Shown one piece after another: positions 16,640-26,017 of a stretch of DNA of 64,000 nucleotides (the first letter of the stretch is position 1; each line of letters starts with the position of its first letter). The stretch spans positions 2,309,501 to 2,373,500 of the forward strand of contig NZ_UFSM01000001.1 in assembly GCF_900445235.1 (NCBI RefSeq). Reading direction: 5' to 3'. The position numbers were made by a program, and so were the translations under genes. The stretch comes from Aminobacter aminovorans. Lineage in GTDB: Bacteria > Pseudomonadota > Alphaproteobacteria > Rhizobiales > Rhizobiaceae. The notes under the pieces were generated by a model. The model worked only from the letters and a program-made list of their open reading frames with translations, searched no databases and was not told the origin of the DNA.

Positions 16640-16674
16640 CCACCATCTCCGGGGCCAAAAATGTTTGGAAGGGC

Positions 16675-17502
16675 CTACATTGCGCCGTGCTGCGACCTAG
16701 CCGGCACCTTCACTTCCGGCATCGCGCCGATCAGCATGCGGGCATATTCGCTTTTTGGGGCGTCGAAAATTTCAGCGCAGTCGCCTTGTTCGACGATCTC
16801 GCCGCGGTTGATCAGCGCCACCCGGTCGCAAAGATAACGCACCACGGCGAGATCGTGGCTGATGAAGAAGTAAGTCAGCCCGAGGCGATCCTGCAGTTCG
16901 CAAAGGAGATTAAGAACCTGCGCCTGCACCGAGACGTCGAGCGCCGAGGTCGGCTCGTCGAGCAGCAGAAGCTCCGGGCCTGAGGCGAGGGCGCGTGCGA
17001 TGCAGATGCGCTGGCGCTGGCCGCCGGAGAACTCGTGTGGATGTCGGTGCAGGTGCTGAGGGCCCATGCCGACGAGCGAAAGCAGTTCGGCGGCGCGGTC
17101 GCTGCGCTGTCTGTTGGTCAGGCCGAGTGTCTCATGGTGGATGACGAGCGGTTCGGTCACGATGTCATAGACCGACATGCGCGGGTTGAGCGAAGCGTAA
17201 GGATCCTGGAAAACGATCTGGACGCGCGAGCGCAGGCGGCGCAGTTCGGCGTCGGAGAGCTTGCCCAGGTCCTGGCCCTGCACGCGGATGCTGCCCGATG
17301 TCGGCGTGTCCAGATGCAGGACGGAGCGGGTCAGCGTCGTCTTGCCCGAACCGCTTTCGCCGACGAGACCGAAGCTCTCGCCCTTGCGCACGCTGAGCGA
17401 CACGTTCTTCAGCGCATGGACTTCCGGCGACGTGCCGAAGATGCCGCGACGCCCGGGGTAGATCTTCGAGACGTTGTCGATCTCAAGCATGATCTCAGTC
17501 AT
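16675..17502 (-). CDS. Peptide-type ABC transporter ATPase (DppF/OppF-like)
   Basis: The 275 residues have Walker A GESGSGKTTLTRS, signature SGGQRQRICIARAL, Walker B LLLLDEPTSALDVS and switch His in ISHDLAVV. The Q-loop reads IVFQDPYASLNPRM, the DppF form. It powers inner-membrane uptake together with the ATPase and two permeases upstream. The ATG at 17502 overlaps the upstream stop by 8 bases (ATGACTGA), which indicates translational coupling; the earlier in-frame ATG at 17547 is not needed. The C-terminal oligopeptide-binding tail with Cys is short or absent. Confidence 0.93.
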   Translation of the reverse strand: MTEIMLEIDNVSKIYPGRRGIFGTSPEVHALKNVSLSVRKGESFGLVGESGSGKTTLTRSVLHLDTPTSGSIRVQGQDLGKLSDAELRRLRSRVQIVFQDPYASLNPRMSVYDIVTEPLVIHHETLGLTNRQRSDRAAELLSLVGMGPQHLHRHPHEFSGGQRQRICIARALASGPELLLLDEPTSALDVSVQAQVLNLLCELQDRLGLTYFFISHDLAVVRYLCDRVALINRGEIVEQGDCAEIFDAPKSEYARMLIGAMPEVKVPARSQHGAM

Positions 17503-18532
17503 CGACGAGCGCCTCCATTTCATTGACGCGGATGCAGGCGGCAGCATGGTTTTCGCCGACCGAGACGGGCGCCGGCATGGCCGTGGTGCAGGCAGCGAGG
17601 GCGAACCGGCAGCGCGGCGCGAAGCGGCAGCCCGGCGGCGGTGTGATCAGGTTCGGCACCGAGCCTGCAAGGCCGCGAAGCTCGCCGCGCCGGGTTTCGC
17701 GCGTCGGGATCGCCGACATCAGGGCACGTGTGTAGGGATGGACGGGATTGCCGATGACGGCAGCTACTGGCCCGCTTTCAACGATGTTTCCAGCATACAT
17801 GACTGCCACATGGCTGCATGTCTGGGCGACGACGCCGAGATTGTGGGTGATCAGCACGACGCCCATGTCGAAGTCTTTGACGCTGTTCTTGATGAGCTCG
17901 AGGATCTGCGCCTGGACCGAGACGTCGAGCGCCGTCGTCGGCTCGTCGGCGATCAGCAGGTCGGGGCGGCCGATCAGGGCCATGGCGATGAGGACGCGCT
18001 GGCGCATGCCGCCGGAGAACTGGTGCGGATAATCATCGAGCCGCGCCAGTGCGTTGGGGATGCCAACGCGGGTTAGCATCTCGCCGGCCAGCTTGTGCGC
18101 GGCCTGGCGGCGTTCGCGCCGGCCGGCACTGGGCGAACAGCCGATCACGTCAGGGTCGCGATCGGCCGCGGCCAGCGCCACGTCGACGAGTTGCTCGCCG
18201 ATGCGGAATGCCGGATTGAGGTTGGTCGTCGGATCCTGGAAAATCATGCCGATGCGCTTGCCGCGCAGGCGCTGCATCTGGGCCTGGTTGAGCTTGAGCA
18301 GGTCCTGGCCTTCGAGCAGGATTTCACCGGCGGTGTAGTGCGCCGGCGGCGTCGGCTGCAGGCGTGACACCGACAGGCCGGTGAGCGACTTGCCGCAGCC
18401 GCTCTCGCCGACGAGACCCCAGATCTCGCCCCGGTTGACGGTGAGGTTGATGCCGTTCAGCACATGCGCCCGGCCGTCGAAGCTGGACATCCTGAGGTGC
18501 AGGTCGCGGATCGAGAGGAGAGGCTGGGTCAT
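17495..18532 (-). CDS. Peptide-type ABC transporter ATPase (DppD/OppD-like)
   Basis: The 345 residues have Walker [15 protein letters not shown]-loop [14 protein letters not shown], signature [15 protein letters not shown], Walker [14 protein letters not shown] and [12 protein letters not shown]-terminal oligopeptide/dipeptide tail has Cys residues ([20 protein letters not shown]) that in DppD-type proteins can bind an Fe-S cluster. An insertion of about 20 residues follows the Q-loop region ([20 protein letters not shown]), unusual for the family. The start [10 protein letters not shown] lies one base from the upstream permease stop. Confidence 0.93.
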   Translation of the reverse strand: MTQPLLSIRDLHLRMSSFDGRAHVLNGINLTVNRGEIWGLVGESGCGKSLTGLSVSRLQPTPPAHYTAGEILLEGQDLLKLNQAQMQRLRGKRIGMIFQDPTTNLNPAFRIGEQLVDVALAAADRDPDVIGCSPSAGRRERRQAAHKLAGEMLTRVGIPNALARLDDYPHQFSGGMRQRVLIAMALIGRPDLLIADEPTTALDVSVQAQILELIKNSVKDFDMGVVLITHNLGVVAQTCSHVAVMYAGNIVESGPVAAVIGNPVHPYTRALMSAIPTRETRRGELRGLAGSVPNLITPPPGCRFAPRCRFALAACTTAMPAPVSVGENHAAACIRVNEMEALVDD

Positions 18533-18533
18533 C

Positions 18534-19430
18534 TCAACGCCTCGCCTTCGGATCGAGGATGTCACGCAGGCCGTCACCCAGAAGGTTGAAGCCGAACACC
18601 GCAAGGAACATCGCCATGCCAGGCGCCATCGCCGTCCACCAGTAGTCGGGCATGTAGGAGCGCGATACGGACAGCAGCGTGCCCCATTCGGGCGTCGGCG
18701 GACGAACGCCGATGCCGATGAAGCCGAGCCCCGCAACGGTCAGGATTGCAAAGCCCATGTCGAGCGACATCTTGACGATGATCGGCGAAACGACGTTGGG
18801 CAGGATATGGCGGAAGAGGATGCGCTTGGGCGTGGCCCCAAGCGCTCGGGCAGCGGTGACATAGACCTCCTCTCGCGCCGCCAGCACCTCGCCGCGCACC
18901 AGCCGCGCGTAGCCAGGCCACCATGACAGGGCTATGGCGATCACCATGTTGCCGAAACCCGAGCCGAGGGCCGCGGCAATCGCCATGGCGAGGATCAGGC
19001 CGGGAATGGTCAGCGTCAGGTCGGTCAGGCGCATGAGCACCTCGTCGACCCAGCCGCGGGCGAAGCCGGCGACAGCGCCTATCAGCGTGCCGATCACCGA
19101 ACCGATAAGCACGACGCCGAAGCCGGCGAGCACGGACACGGTGGTGCCGGCCATGACCAAGGACAGTACGTCCTGGCCGAGTTCGTTGGTGCCGAAGGGA
19201 TGCGCCGCCGACGGTGGGATGAAGCGCGCGGCGGTGTCGACACCGCCGGCGGCGTGCTCGGGATAGGGAGCTAGCACGGTGCCGAAGGCGGTGAAGAAGA
19301 TCACCACGGCAACGATGGCCGCACCGAGCATCGACAGCTTGCTCTGCGAAAAGCGGAACAAGGCGCGGCGCAGCCTATCGCGGCGCGGCGTGGCGAAATC
19401 GTCCGCGGTGTTGTGCTCGGTCGTGGTCAT
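18534..19430 (-). CDS. Peptide-type ABC transporter permease (DppC-like)
   Basis: The 298 residues have six predicted membrane segments. The family N-terminal anchor is LSMLGAAIVAVVIFFTAFGT, followed by HPFGTNELGQDVLSLVMAGT. The EAA loop reads YVTAARALGATPKRILFRHI and contacts the ATPases. The start at 19430 overlaps the upstream permease stop (ATGA). It is the second integral subunit of the importer, pairing with the DppB-like protein. Confidence 0.93.
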   Translation of the reverse strand: MTTTEHNTADDFATPRRDRLRRALFRFSQSKLSMLGAAIVAVVIFFTAFGTVLAPYPEHAAGGVDTAARFIPPSAAHPFGTNELGQDVLSLVMAGTTVSVLAGFGVVLIGSVIGTLIGAVAGFARGWVDEVLMRLTDLTLTIPGLILAMAIAAALGSGFGNMVIAIALSWWPGYARLVRGEVLAAREEVYVTAARALGATPKRILFRHILPNVVSPIIVKMSLDMGFAILTVAGLGFIGIGVRPPTPEWGTLLSVSRSYMPDYWWTAMAPGMAMFLAVFGFNLLGDGLRDILDPKARR

Positions 19431-20434
19431 GAATAGCGGACCTTGGGGTTGATGACGCCGTAGAGCAGGTCGATGACGAGATTGGCGAAGACGAAGAGCA
19501 GGCCGATGACCAGGGCGACGCCGATCACCGGCATCATGTCCTGCGAGACGATGGCCTTGGTGGCGTAGAGGCCGAGGCCGGGCCAGTCGAACACTGTCTC
19601 GACCAGCACGGTGCCACCGAGCAGCCAGCCGAAGTAGAGGCCGATCACGGTCAGTGTCGCCGAGACGGCGTTGCGGGCGACGTATTTGGTGATGATCTTG
19701 CGCCCGGGCAGGCCCAGCGCGCGTGCCGTCATCACATAGTCCTGCTGCATCACCTCGATCGTCGAGGCACGCATCATGCGCATGATCGTGGCAAGCGGCG
19801 ACAGCGACATGGCGATGGCCGGCAACGCAAGATGGCGGAGCGACATGAAGAAGGCATTCCAGTTGCCTGCTATCAACGAATCGATGGTCAGGAAACCGGT
19901 GACGAAGCGTGGCGGCATGACGATGATCGGCAGGCGGCCGCCGAGCGGCAGCCACATCAGCCACATGGCAAAGCAAAGCTGCAGAAGCAGACCGAGGAAG
20001 AAGCGCGGCATCGAGATCGCGCCGATGGCGCCAACCTGGGCGAGGTAGTCTGGCCAGCGGTTGCGCCAGACGGCGGTGACGAGGCCAAGCGGGATGCCGA
20101 CCGCGACTGCGATGAACATCGCCGCGAAGACGAGTTCGAGGGTCGCGGGAAGATAGGCCTTGATATCGGCGGCGACGGGGCGGCGGGTCAGCAGCGATGT
20201 GCCGAGGTCGCCATGGACCAGTCCGGAGACATAGGTGCCGTATTGCACCCAGATCGGCTTATCCAGTCCGTACTCGACGGCGAGTGCAGCAATTTCGGCT
20301 TGCGTTGCGTTCGGACCTGCGGCGAGCGCCACCGGATCGCCCGGTAGAAGGCGCGCGATGGCGAACATGATGATCGTCAGTCCGACGATGACCGGAATGA
20401 GCAGCAGAAGCCGCCGCAGGATGAAATGCAGCAT
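19427..20434 (-). CDS. Peptide-type ABC transporter permease (DppB-like)
   Basis: The 335 residues begin MLHFILRRLLLLIPVIVGLT, the standard DppB start, with LLPGDPVALAAGPNAT soon after. The EAA loop is YVMTARALGLPGRKIITKYV. It has six membrane segments. The start at 20434 was chosen because it begins the conserved hydrophobic helix; upstream codons run into an intercistronic hairpin. It is followed directly by the DppC-like gene. Confidence 0.93.
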   Translation of the reverse strand: MLHFILRRLLLLIPVIVGLTIIMFAIARLLPGDPVALAAGPNATQAEIAALAVEYGLDKPIWVQYGTYVSGLVHGDLGTSLLTRRPVAADIKAYLPATLELVFAAMFIAVAVGIPLGLVTAVWRNRWPDYLAQVGAIGAISMPRFFLGLLLQLCFAMWLMWLPLGGRLPIIVMPPRFVTGFLTIDSLIAGNWNAFFMSLRHLALPAIAMSLSPLATIMRMMRASTIEVMQQDYVMTARALGLPGRKIITKYVARNAVSATLTVIGLYFGWLLGGTVLVETVFDWPGLGLYATKAIVSQDMMPVIGVALVIGLLFVFANLVIDLLYGVINPKVRYS

Positions 20435-20457
20435 TGCCGATGTCCTCTGTTTGAAGC

Positions 20458-20483
20458 TTTGGCGGGCCCGAAAGCCCGCCAAA
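20458..20483. promoter_or_regulatory. Intercistronic stem-loop between binding-protein and permease genes
   Basis: Arms TTTGGCGGGC and GCCCGCCAAA enclose a 6-base loop, 9 bp after the binding-protein stop. Hairpins here usually protect the 3' end of the binding-protein message or partly end transcription, giving more binding protein than membrane subunits. No T-run follows, so protection is more likely. Confidence 0.6.
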
Positions 20484-20491
20484 TGTTCGAC

Positions 20492-22063
20492 TTAGCCGAG
20501 CGACAGGCCCCAGGCCTCGATCGCGTTGGAGGCGACCGGCGTGAAGTGGTAGTCCTTCACGTTGTCGCGCATGGCGAGCTTGCGACGCTCCAGCACGCCG
20601 AAGATGTCCGGCGCGTCTTCGACAATCCTCTTCTGGAATTGGCCGTAGATAGCGGCCCGCTTGGCCGGGTCGTTCTCCTTGCGCCCGGCCTCGATGAGGG
20701 CGTCGACTTCCGGGTTTTTGTAGACGGCGTTCTGCCAACCGCCATTGCGCGACGAATGGTACCCGGCGTAGGCAAGATTGTCGGGGTCGCCGTAATTCGC
20801 AGTCTGGTACATAGGAAACAGGTCGGGGAAAGTGTCGGGCGACTTGCAGGCGGTGACCATGTCGGGCCAGTTCATCGGCACGATCTCGAGCTCGATGTTG
20901 AGTTGCTTGAGGCTGTCGAGCATGATGAGTGCCCAGCGGCGCTGCTGCTCAAGACCGGAGACGTGGTACATCTTGAGCTTGAAGCCGCCTTCCGGCTTGG
21001 CCGACTTCGCCATGTACTCCTTCGCCTTGGCGAGGTCGTTACGATATACGGCGAGATCGGGGTTGAAGCCGAGGAGGCCGTTCGCCAGCGGGCCGGTCAT
21101 CAAGTCGGCATAACCCGCAGCATCGAGGATCGCCGTGTAGTTCGTGGCGTAGGAGATCGCCTTGCGCAGGTTGATGTCGGCGCAGGGGCCGTACTGCGTG
21201 TTCATCTTGATCGAGAAGGTGCGGTATTCCGGCTCGATGACGCTGACGACGCCGGGCGCGTTTTTGAGTGAGTCCATGTCCTCGCTGGTGAGGTCGGTGG
21301 CGATATGGGCCTCGCCGCGCTGGATCATCAGGCGCTGGGTGGCCGTTTCACGCACGATCTGCCAGATCACGCCCTCGAGGTTGCCGCCGCCGGCCTGCCA
21401 GGCTTCGGGCGCGCGAGCCAGCTGGTAGAGCGTGCCGACCTCGAAGCGCGCGACGGCGAACGGACCCGAGCCGGCCGCGTTGGTCATGAGGTAGGTTTCG
21501 CCTGAATCACTGCCGAGATTGGCCTCGACCACCGCCTTCTCGACGATGAAGATCCACGGCAGCACCTGCAGGAACGGCGCGAACGGCGTTGCGAGCTTGA
21601 ACTTGACCGTGCCGGCGTCGACGGCGGTCACGCCTTCCGGGGTGACGATGTCGCGGATCATCCAGGAGTTGCCCTTGGCGAGCTTCAGCGCGCGGGTGAA
21701 GGAGTAGACGACGTCGTCTGATGTAACGGCATTGCCGGAGTGGAACTTGGCGGCCTTGTCGAGGACGAAGGTATACTCGGTGCCGTCGGCGCTAACGGTC
21801 CAGCTCGCGGCGATGCCGGGGGCTGGCACCGGCGGATTGCCCGAGATCCGCACCAGCGGATCATAGACGTTGCGCATGAAGAACGAGGCGGAGTAGCCCG
21901 TCGCGGTATGCGGGTCGAAATTGGGGATGTCCTGGCCGGCGGCGATGATCAGGACGCCGCCCGACTGGGCGAAGAGCTGGCGCGGGAAAACCGTGGTGGC
22001 GAGACCCACGCCGGCGAGGGCCAGAAGGCCGCGCCGCGAGATGTTGAACTGGTCAGAGGTCAT
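20492..22063 (-). CDS. Family 5 extracellular solute-binding protein (peptide/hydantoin-type importer)
   Basis: The 523 residues start with a twin-arginine-like signal (MTSDQFNISRRGLLALAGVG, cleavage near LFAQS). The SBP_bac_5 fold follows (NFDPHTATGYSASFFMRNVY, PGIAASWTVSADGTEYTFVL, FHSGNAVTSDDVVYSFTRAL, and the hinge region RKAISYATNYTAILDAAGYA). These periplasmic proteins deliver peptides, opines or other amides to Dpp-type permeases. The neighbouring HyuAB fusion suggests a cyclic amide such as a hydantoin or 5-oxoproline-like compound, but binding residues cannot be read for specificity. The start at 22063 opens the signal peptide directly. Confidence 0.92.
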   Translation of the reverse strand: MTSDQFNISRRGLLALAGVGLATTVFPRQLFAQSGGVLIIAAGQDIPNFDPHTATGYSASFFMRNVYDPLVRISGNPPVPAPGIAASWTVSADGTEYTFVLDKAAKFHSGNAVTSDDVVYSFTRALKLAKGNSWMIRDIVTPEGVTAVDAGTVKFKLATPFAPFLQVLPWIFIVEKAVVEANLGSDSGETYLMTNAAGSGPFAVARFEVGTLYQLARAPEAWQAGGGNLEGVIWQIVRETATQRLMIQRGEAHIATDLTSEDMDSLKNAPGVVSVIEPEYRTFSIKMNTQYGPCADINLRKAISYATNYTAILDAAGYADLMTGPLANGLLGFNPDLAVYRNDLAKAKEYMAKSAKPEGGFKLKMYHVSGLEQQRRWALIMLDSLKQLNIELEIVPMNWPDMVTACKSPDTFPDLFPMYQTANYGDPDNLAYAGYHSSRNGGWQNAVYKNPEVDALIEAGRKENDPAKRAAIYGQFQKRIVEDAPDIFGVLERRKLAMRDNVKDYHFTPVASNAIEAWGLSLG

Positions 22064-22103
22064 TGCATTGCTCCTGTCGGATGTCTGGTCGTCATTACAG
22101 ATG

Positions 22104-22130
22104 GGCGGCGCTTGTTGGACGGGCGCCGCC
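22104..22130. promoter_or_regulatory. Intercistronic stem-loop between hydantoinase and binding-protein genes
   Basis: Arms GGCGGCGC and GCGCCGCC enclose an 11-base loop inside the 84-bp gap. No T-run follows on the minus strand. It may adjust expression of the two halves of the operon. Confidence 0.4.
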
Positions 22131-22147
22131 GGATCTCGGTGGGGCGG

Positions 22148-25100
22148 TCAGGCCCAGGCCACGTTCTCCTGCGGCGCCACGGTGCCGGAGGTTCCCGGTT
22201 CGTGGCGGTAGTTGAGCGCAACGTGGTCGGGCGTGACGAAGCCAAGCGCGAGGTCGCGAGAGATTGCAGCCGGAGCACGCTCCGCGGAGTTGCCGTAGCC
22301 GGAGCCGCCGGCGAGCACGAGCTCCACCACCTGATCGGTCCGGTGCAGCGACACCAGCTCGCCGGTGCCGCAGTCGCGCAGCACGCGGCCGTCGGTGGAG
22401 AGCACGCGACCGCGGGCGCCGCCGCCGGCCTGGCCGCCGAACAGGCCGTCGATCGGGTTGTCGACGCCTTCGGGGTAGACCGAGACGAGCATCTCCAGAC
22501 CATCCTCGTCGCGCTTTCGGAAGCGCACGACCTGGCCGAGACCGCCGCGCATCTTGCCGGCGCCGCCGCTGTCGGCGCGGAACGCCTTCTCCAGCACCAG
22601 CACGGGCACGCGGCTTTCCATCAGCTCGATGGAGGTGTTTGCCGCCGAAGTCGGCCAGAGCAGCGAGGAATGGCCGTCGCCGCGCTCGGAGCCACCCTGA
22701 CCGCCGCCACAGAAGAGCATGTCCGAATAGAACTGCCCGTCCTTGGTCTGGCCGTAGACATTCGCAGCAACCGCGAGGCCGGTGAAGGACTGCACCATTT
22801 CGGGTGAGGCCGAGGCGAGTGCCGCGAAGATGTTCGGCGCGAGATACCAGCCGGTGCGGGTACGCAGGTTCACGGCCGCCGGGTAGGTTGGGTTCAGGAT
22901 AGAACCTTCTGGCGCCGTCACCGTGAACGGACGATAGCAACCGGCATTGCCGCGCACCGCAGGCGTCAGCATGCACTTCAGCGGGTAGGTCGCATGGGCT
23001 GCCGTGTAGTTAAGCGTCGAGTTGAGACCACCCTGCGGCAGCTGCGGCGGGGCGCCGTCGAAATCGACCGTGATGCTGTCGCCTTCGACCTTGACCAGAA
23101 CCGGGTAGGTGATGGTCTCGCCGAGCGGGTTGTTGGTGATGACCGAGCGATACTCGCCATCGGGCAGTGCGCGGATTGCGTCGCGCATGGCCTTTTCCGA
23201 CAGACCCTGCACCACTTCGGCAAGGGCACCGAGGTCATGCATGCCATAGTCGTGCATGAAGGCGTCGAGCCGCTCTGCGCCGAGCTTGTTGGCTGCGACG
23301 AAGGAGAAGATGTCGCCCAGTACCTGCTCGCCATTGCGGACGTTCTGGCGGATGAGCTGGATCAGCGTCTCGTTGGGCCTTCCCTCCTCGAAGATCTTCA
23401 TCGGCGGGATTTGCAGGCCCTCCTCGTAGATCTCGCGGGCATGCAGCGAGTCCTTGGTGCCACCGATGTCTGAGACGTGGCCGACGGTGCCCATCAGCCC
23501 GACGAGCTTGCCGTTTCGGAAGGCCGGCGTGACGATGGCGATGTCGAAGAGATGGCCGGCGCAGAGCCACGGATCGTTGGTGATCAGCACGTCGCCCGGC
23601 TTGAGCGTCTCTGCCGGGTAGCGCGCCAGCAGCGCCTTGACTGCACGCGGCAGCGTCAGATTGAACACCGGCATGGCGCGCGGGCTGTGGGCCAACGTCT
23701 CGCCGTCCTTGTCGAGCAGTTCGCAGGCAAAGTCCTGCGCCTCGGCGATGACGAGCGAGAAGGCGGTGCGGCAGACGGTGAGCCACATCTCCTCGACGAC
23801 GTTGACGAGACGCGACCACATGATCTCGAGGCCGATCGGGTCGCCCTTGATGCGAGCGACTGCCTCGGCGCGCGTCATGTCGTCGGTGACGAAGGCATCG
23901 GCTGCCTTGAGTGCGCCCACCTGCACGCAGAGGTTCTGGCCGGCGTCGATGGTGACGCTGTCGGACGGGCCGACGACGGTTGTGGACTCACGCTCCTCGA
24001 TGATTGCCGGACCGGGGATGGTGTCGCCGCTCCGCAGGGCGTAGCGGTCGTAGACGGCCGTCTCGAACTTGCCTTCGTCGAACCAGCAGATGCGGTGACC
24101 CTTGATCCGGGCTGCAGTATCGCCGCCGCCCGTGGCGCCGGTGAGCGACAGCTGCGGCGTGGGGCCGGCGACGCGAACGCGGAAATTGACGGATTCGAAG
24201 CGCGCGCCCTCGAAAGGCTCGGCATAGCGGGCGGAATAGGCGCGAACAAAGGCCTCGCGAATGGCGGGCAGGTCGGCTTCGCCGAGTGTCGATGTGGGGA
24301 GCTGCACGCTGATGTCGTGCATCTGGCCGACGAGGCGCATGTCGGCGCTGCGTTCGACCACGATGTCGGCTGCTGCAATGCCGGAGCGGGTGAGCTGGTG
24401 GCGACCCTCGTCTTCGAGGGCCGTCAAAACACCATTGACGGCGTCCGTGTCAAAACCTGATTTCAGCTCGACACGCAGCGACCGCACGCCTTCGAAGGAC
24501 AGGGGGGCTGCGAGGAAGCCGAGCGCAGATGCGGCACCCGATGCCGGCGGGATCAGCACGGAGCTGATGCCCATGGCACGCGCCACGTCGACAGCGTGTG
24601 CCGGACCGGCGCCACCGAAACCGACCATGGAGTATTCGCGCGGATCCTTGCCGCGCTCGACAAGGTGGACGCGCGCCGCCGAAGCCATGCTCTCGACGAC
24701 GACCTTGTGGATGCCGAGTGCTGCTTCCTCGATGGTCAGGTTCAGCGGCTCAGCCACGCGCGCAATGGCAGCGCGTGCGGCCTCGAGGTCGAGCTTCATG
24801 CGACCGCCGAGGAAGAAGTTGGGATCGTAGTAGCCAAGCGTGAGATTGGCGTCGGTCACCGTCGGCTGCTTGCCGCCCATGCCGTAGCAGGCCGGGCCTG
24901 GGTCGGAGCTCGCGGAATGAGGCCCGACTTTCAACAGGCCGACATCGTCGATGGCGGCGATCGAACCGCCGCCGGCGCCGATCTCGATCATCTCGATGAC
25001 GGGGGCCTTGATCGGCAGGCCGGAGCCCTTGACAAAGCGGTGGACGCGCGCGGCCTCCATCATCGGCGAGATCTCGGCGCGGCCGTCCTCGATCATGCAG

Positions 25101-25999
25101 GCCTTGGCAGTGGTGCCGCCCATGTCGAAGGAAATGACGTCGGACAGGCCGGCCGCCTTGCCGAACAGCGCAGTGGCGAGACCGCCGCCCGCCGGGCCGC
25201 TTTCCAGCAAACGGATCGGGAAGTCGCGTGCAGTTTCCAGCGACATCAGGCCGCCGGCGGAATGCATCAGACGCAGCGCGCCGGCAAAGCCCGCGCCGCG
25301 CAGCGACTTCTCGAGCTTGGTCAGGTAGCGGTGCATCAAAGGCTGCACGAAGGCGTTCGCGCAGGTCGTGACAATGCGCTGGTACTCGCCCATTTCGGCG
25401 ACGACCTCGCTCGAGATCGAGATCGACAGCTCGGGGAAGGCGGCGCGGATGATATCGGCGGCGCGGCGCTCATGCGCCGAATTGGCATAGGAATGCATGA
25501 AGGCGATGGCCACCGCCTCGCAGCCCTGCGCGACAAGCGCCTTGGCGGCCTGCAGGACCTGTGCTTCGTCGAGCGCGGTTTCCACCTCACCCGAAGCGTT
25601 CATGCGCTCGTCGACCTCGAGGCGCAGGTCGCGGCTGACCATCGGATCGGGGAAGGAGACGAACAGGTCATAGATGTCGTAACGCTGCTCAGTTCCCATT
25701 TCGAGCAGGTCGCGGAAGCCGCGCGTCGTGATCAGACCGACAGGCGCGCCCTTGCGTTCGATGACCGCATTGGTGACCAGCGTGGTGCCGTGGACGATCT
25801 CGCTGACGTCGCTGTGCTTGATGCTCTGCAGGTCCAGCAGTTCCTGCAGGCCAAGGAGCGCGGCCTGGGACGGATCGTGCGGCGTGGTCAGCCGCTTGTG
25901 CAGCGTGACGGAATGGTTCTGGCTGTCATAGAGCACGAAGTCGGTGAAGGTTCCACCAATGTCGAACCCGACGCGCCAGCGGTTGGGCAGATCACTCAT
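22148..25999 (-). CDS. Fused hydantoinase/5-oxoprolinase, HyuA-HyuB
   Basis: The product has 1283 residues, about the length of eukaryotic 5-oxoprolinase. Residues 1 to about 690 are HyuA: an actin-like ATPase with GFDIGGTFTDFVLYD, EIVHGTTLVTNAVIERKGAP, LITTRGFRDLLEMG and SFDMGGTTAKACMIEDG. Residues from about 708 are HyuB: DPIGLEIMWSRLVNVVEEMW, AEAQDFACELLDKDGETLAH, TNDPWLCAGHLFDIAIVTP and NNPLGETITYPVLVKVEGD. The ATP-dependent ring opening of 5-oxoproline, hydantoins or similar lactams is the family reaction. Many bacteria keep HyuA and HyuB as separate subunits. It is the first enzyme gene of the IclR-led operon, directly upstream of a complete importer, so the substrate is probably taken up from outside. 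Confidence 0.9.
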   Translation of the reverse strand: MSDLPNRWRVGFDIGGTFTDFVLYDSQNHSVTLHKRLTTPHDPSQAALLGLQELLDLQSIKHSDVSEIVHGTTLVTNAVIERKGAPVGLITTRGFRDLLEMGTEQRYDIYDLFVSFPDPMVSRDLRLEVDERMNASGEVETALDEAQVLQAAKALVAQGCEAVAIAFMHSYANSAHERRAADIIRAAFPELSISISSEVVAEMGEYQRIVTTCANAFVQPLMHRYLTKLEKSLRGAGFAGALRLMHSAGGLMSLETARDFPIRLLESGPAGGGLATALFGKAAGLSDVISFDMGGTTAKACMIEDGRAEISPMMEAARVHRFVKGSGLPIKAPVIEMIEIGAGGGSIAAIDDVGLLKVGPHSASSDPGPACYGMGGKQPTVTDANLTLGYYDPNFFLGGRMKLDLEAARAAIARVAEPLNLTIEEAALGIHKVVVESMASAARVHLVERGKDPREYSMVGFGGAGPAHAVDVARAMGISSVLIPPASGAASALGFLAAPLSFEGVRSLRVELKSGFDTDAVNGVLTALEDEGRHQLTRSGIAAADIVVERSADMRLVGQMHDISVQLPTSTLGEADLPAIREAFVRAYSARYAEPFEGARFESVNFRVRVAGPTPQLSLTGATGGGDTAARIKGHRICWFDEGKFETAVYDRYALRSGDTIPGPAIIEERESTTVVGPSDSVTIDAGQNLCVQVGALKAADAFVTDDMTRAEAVARIKGDPIGLEIMWSRLVNVVEEMWLTVCRTAFSLVIAEAQDFACELLDKDGETLAHSPRAMPVFNLTLPRAVKALLARYPAETLKPGDVLITNDPWLCAGHLFDIAIVTPAFRNGKLVGLMGTVGHVSDIGGTKDSLHAREIYEEGLQIPPMKIFEEGRPNETLIQLIRQNVRNGEQVLGDIFSFVAANKLGAERLDAFMHDYGMHDLGALAEVVQGLSEKAMRDAIRALPDGEYRSVITNNPLGETITYPVLVKVEGDSITVDFDGAPPQLPQGGLNSTLNYTAAHATYPLKCMLTPAVRGNAGCYRPFTVTAPEGSILNPTYPAAVNLRTRTGWYLAPNIFAALASASPEMVQSFTGLAVAANVYGQTKDGQFYSDMLFCGGGQGGSERGDGHSSLLWPTSAANTSIELMESRVPVLVLEKAFRADSGGAGKMRGGLGQVVRFRKRDEDGLEMLVSVYPEGVDNPIDGLFGGQAGGGARGRVLSTDGRVLRDCGTGELVSLHRTDQVVELVLAGGSGYGNSAERAPAAISRDLALGFVTPDHVALNYRHEPGTSGTVAPQENVAWA

Positions 26000-26017
26000 T
26001 ACTGATGTCCTTTTTCT

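Noticed and set aside
23477..26005. Long plus-strand open frames opposite the HyuAB fusion
   Set aside because: They are shadows of a 1283-residue gene with clear motifs on the minus strand.
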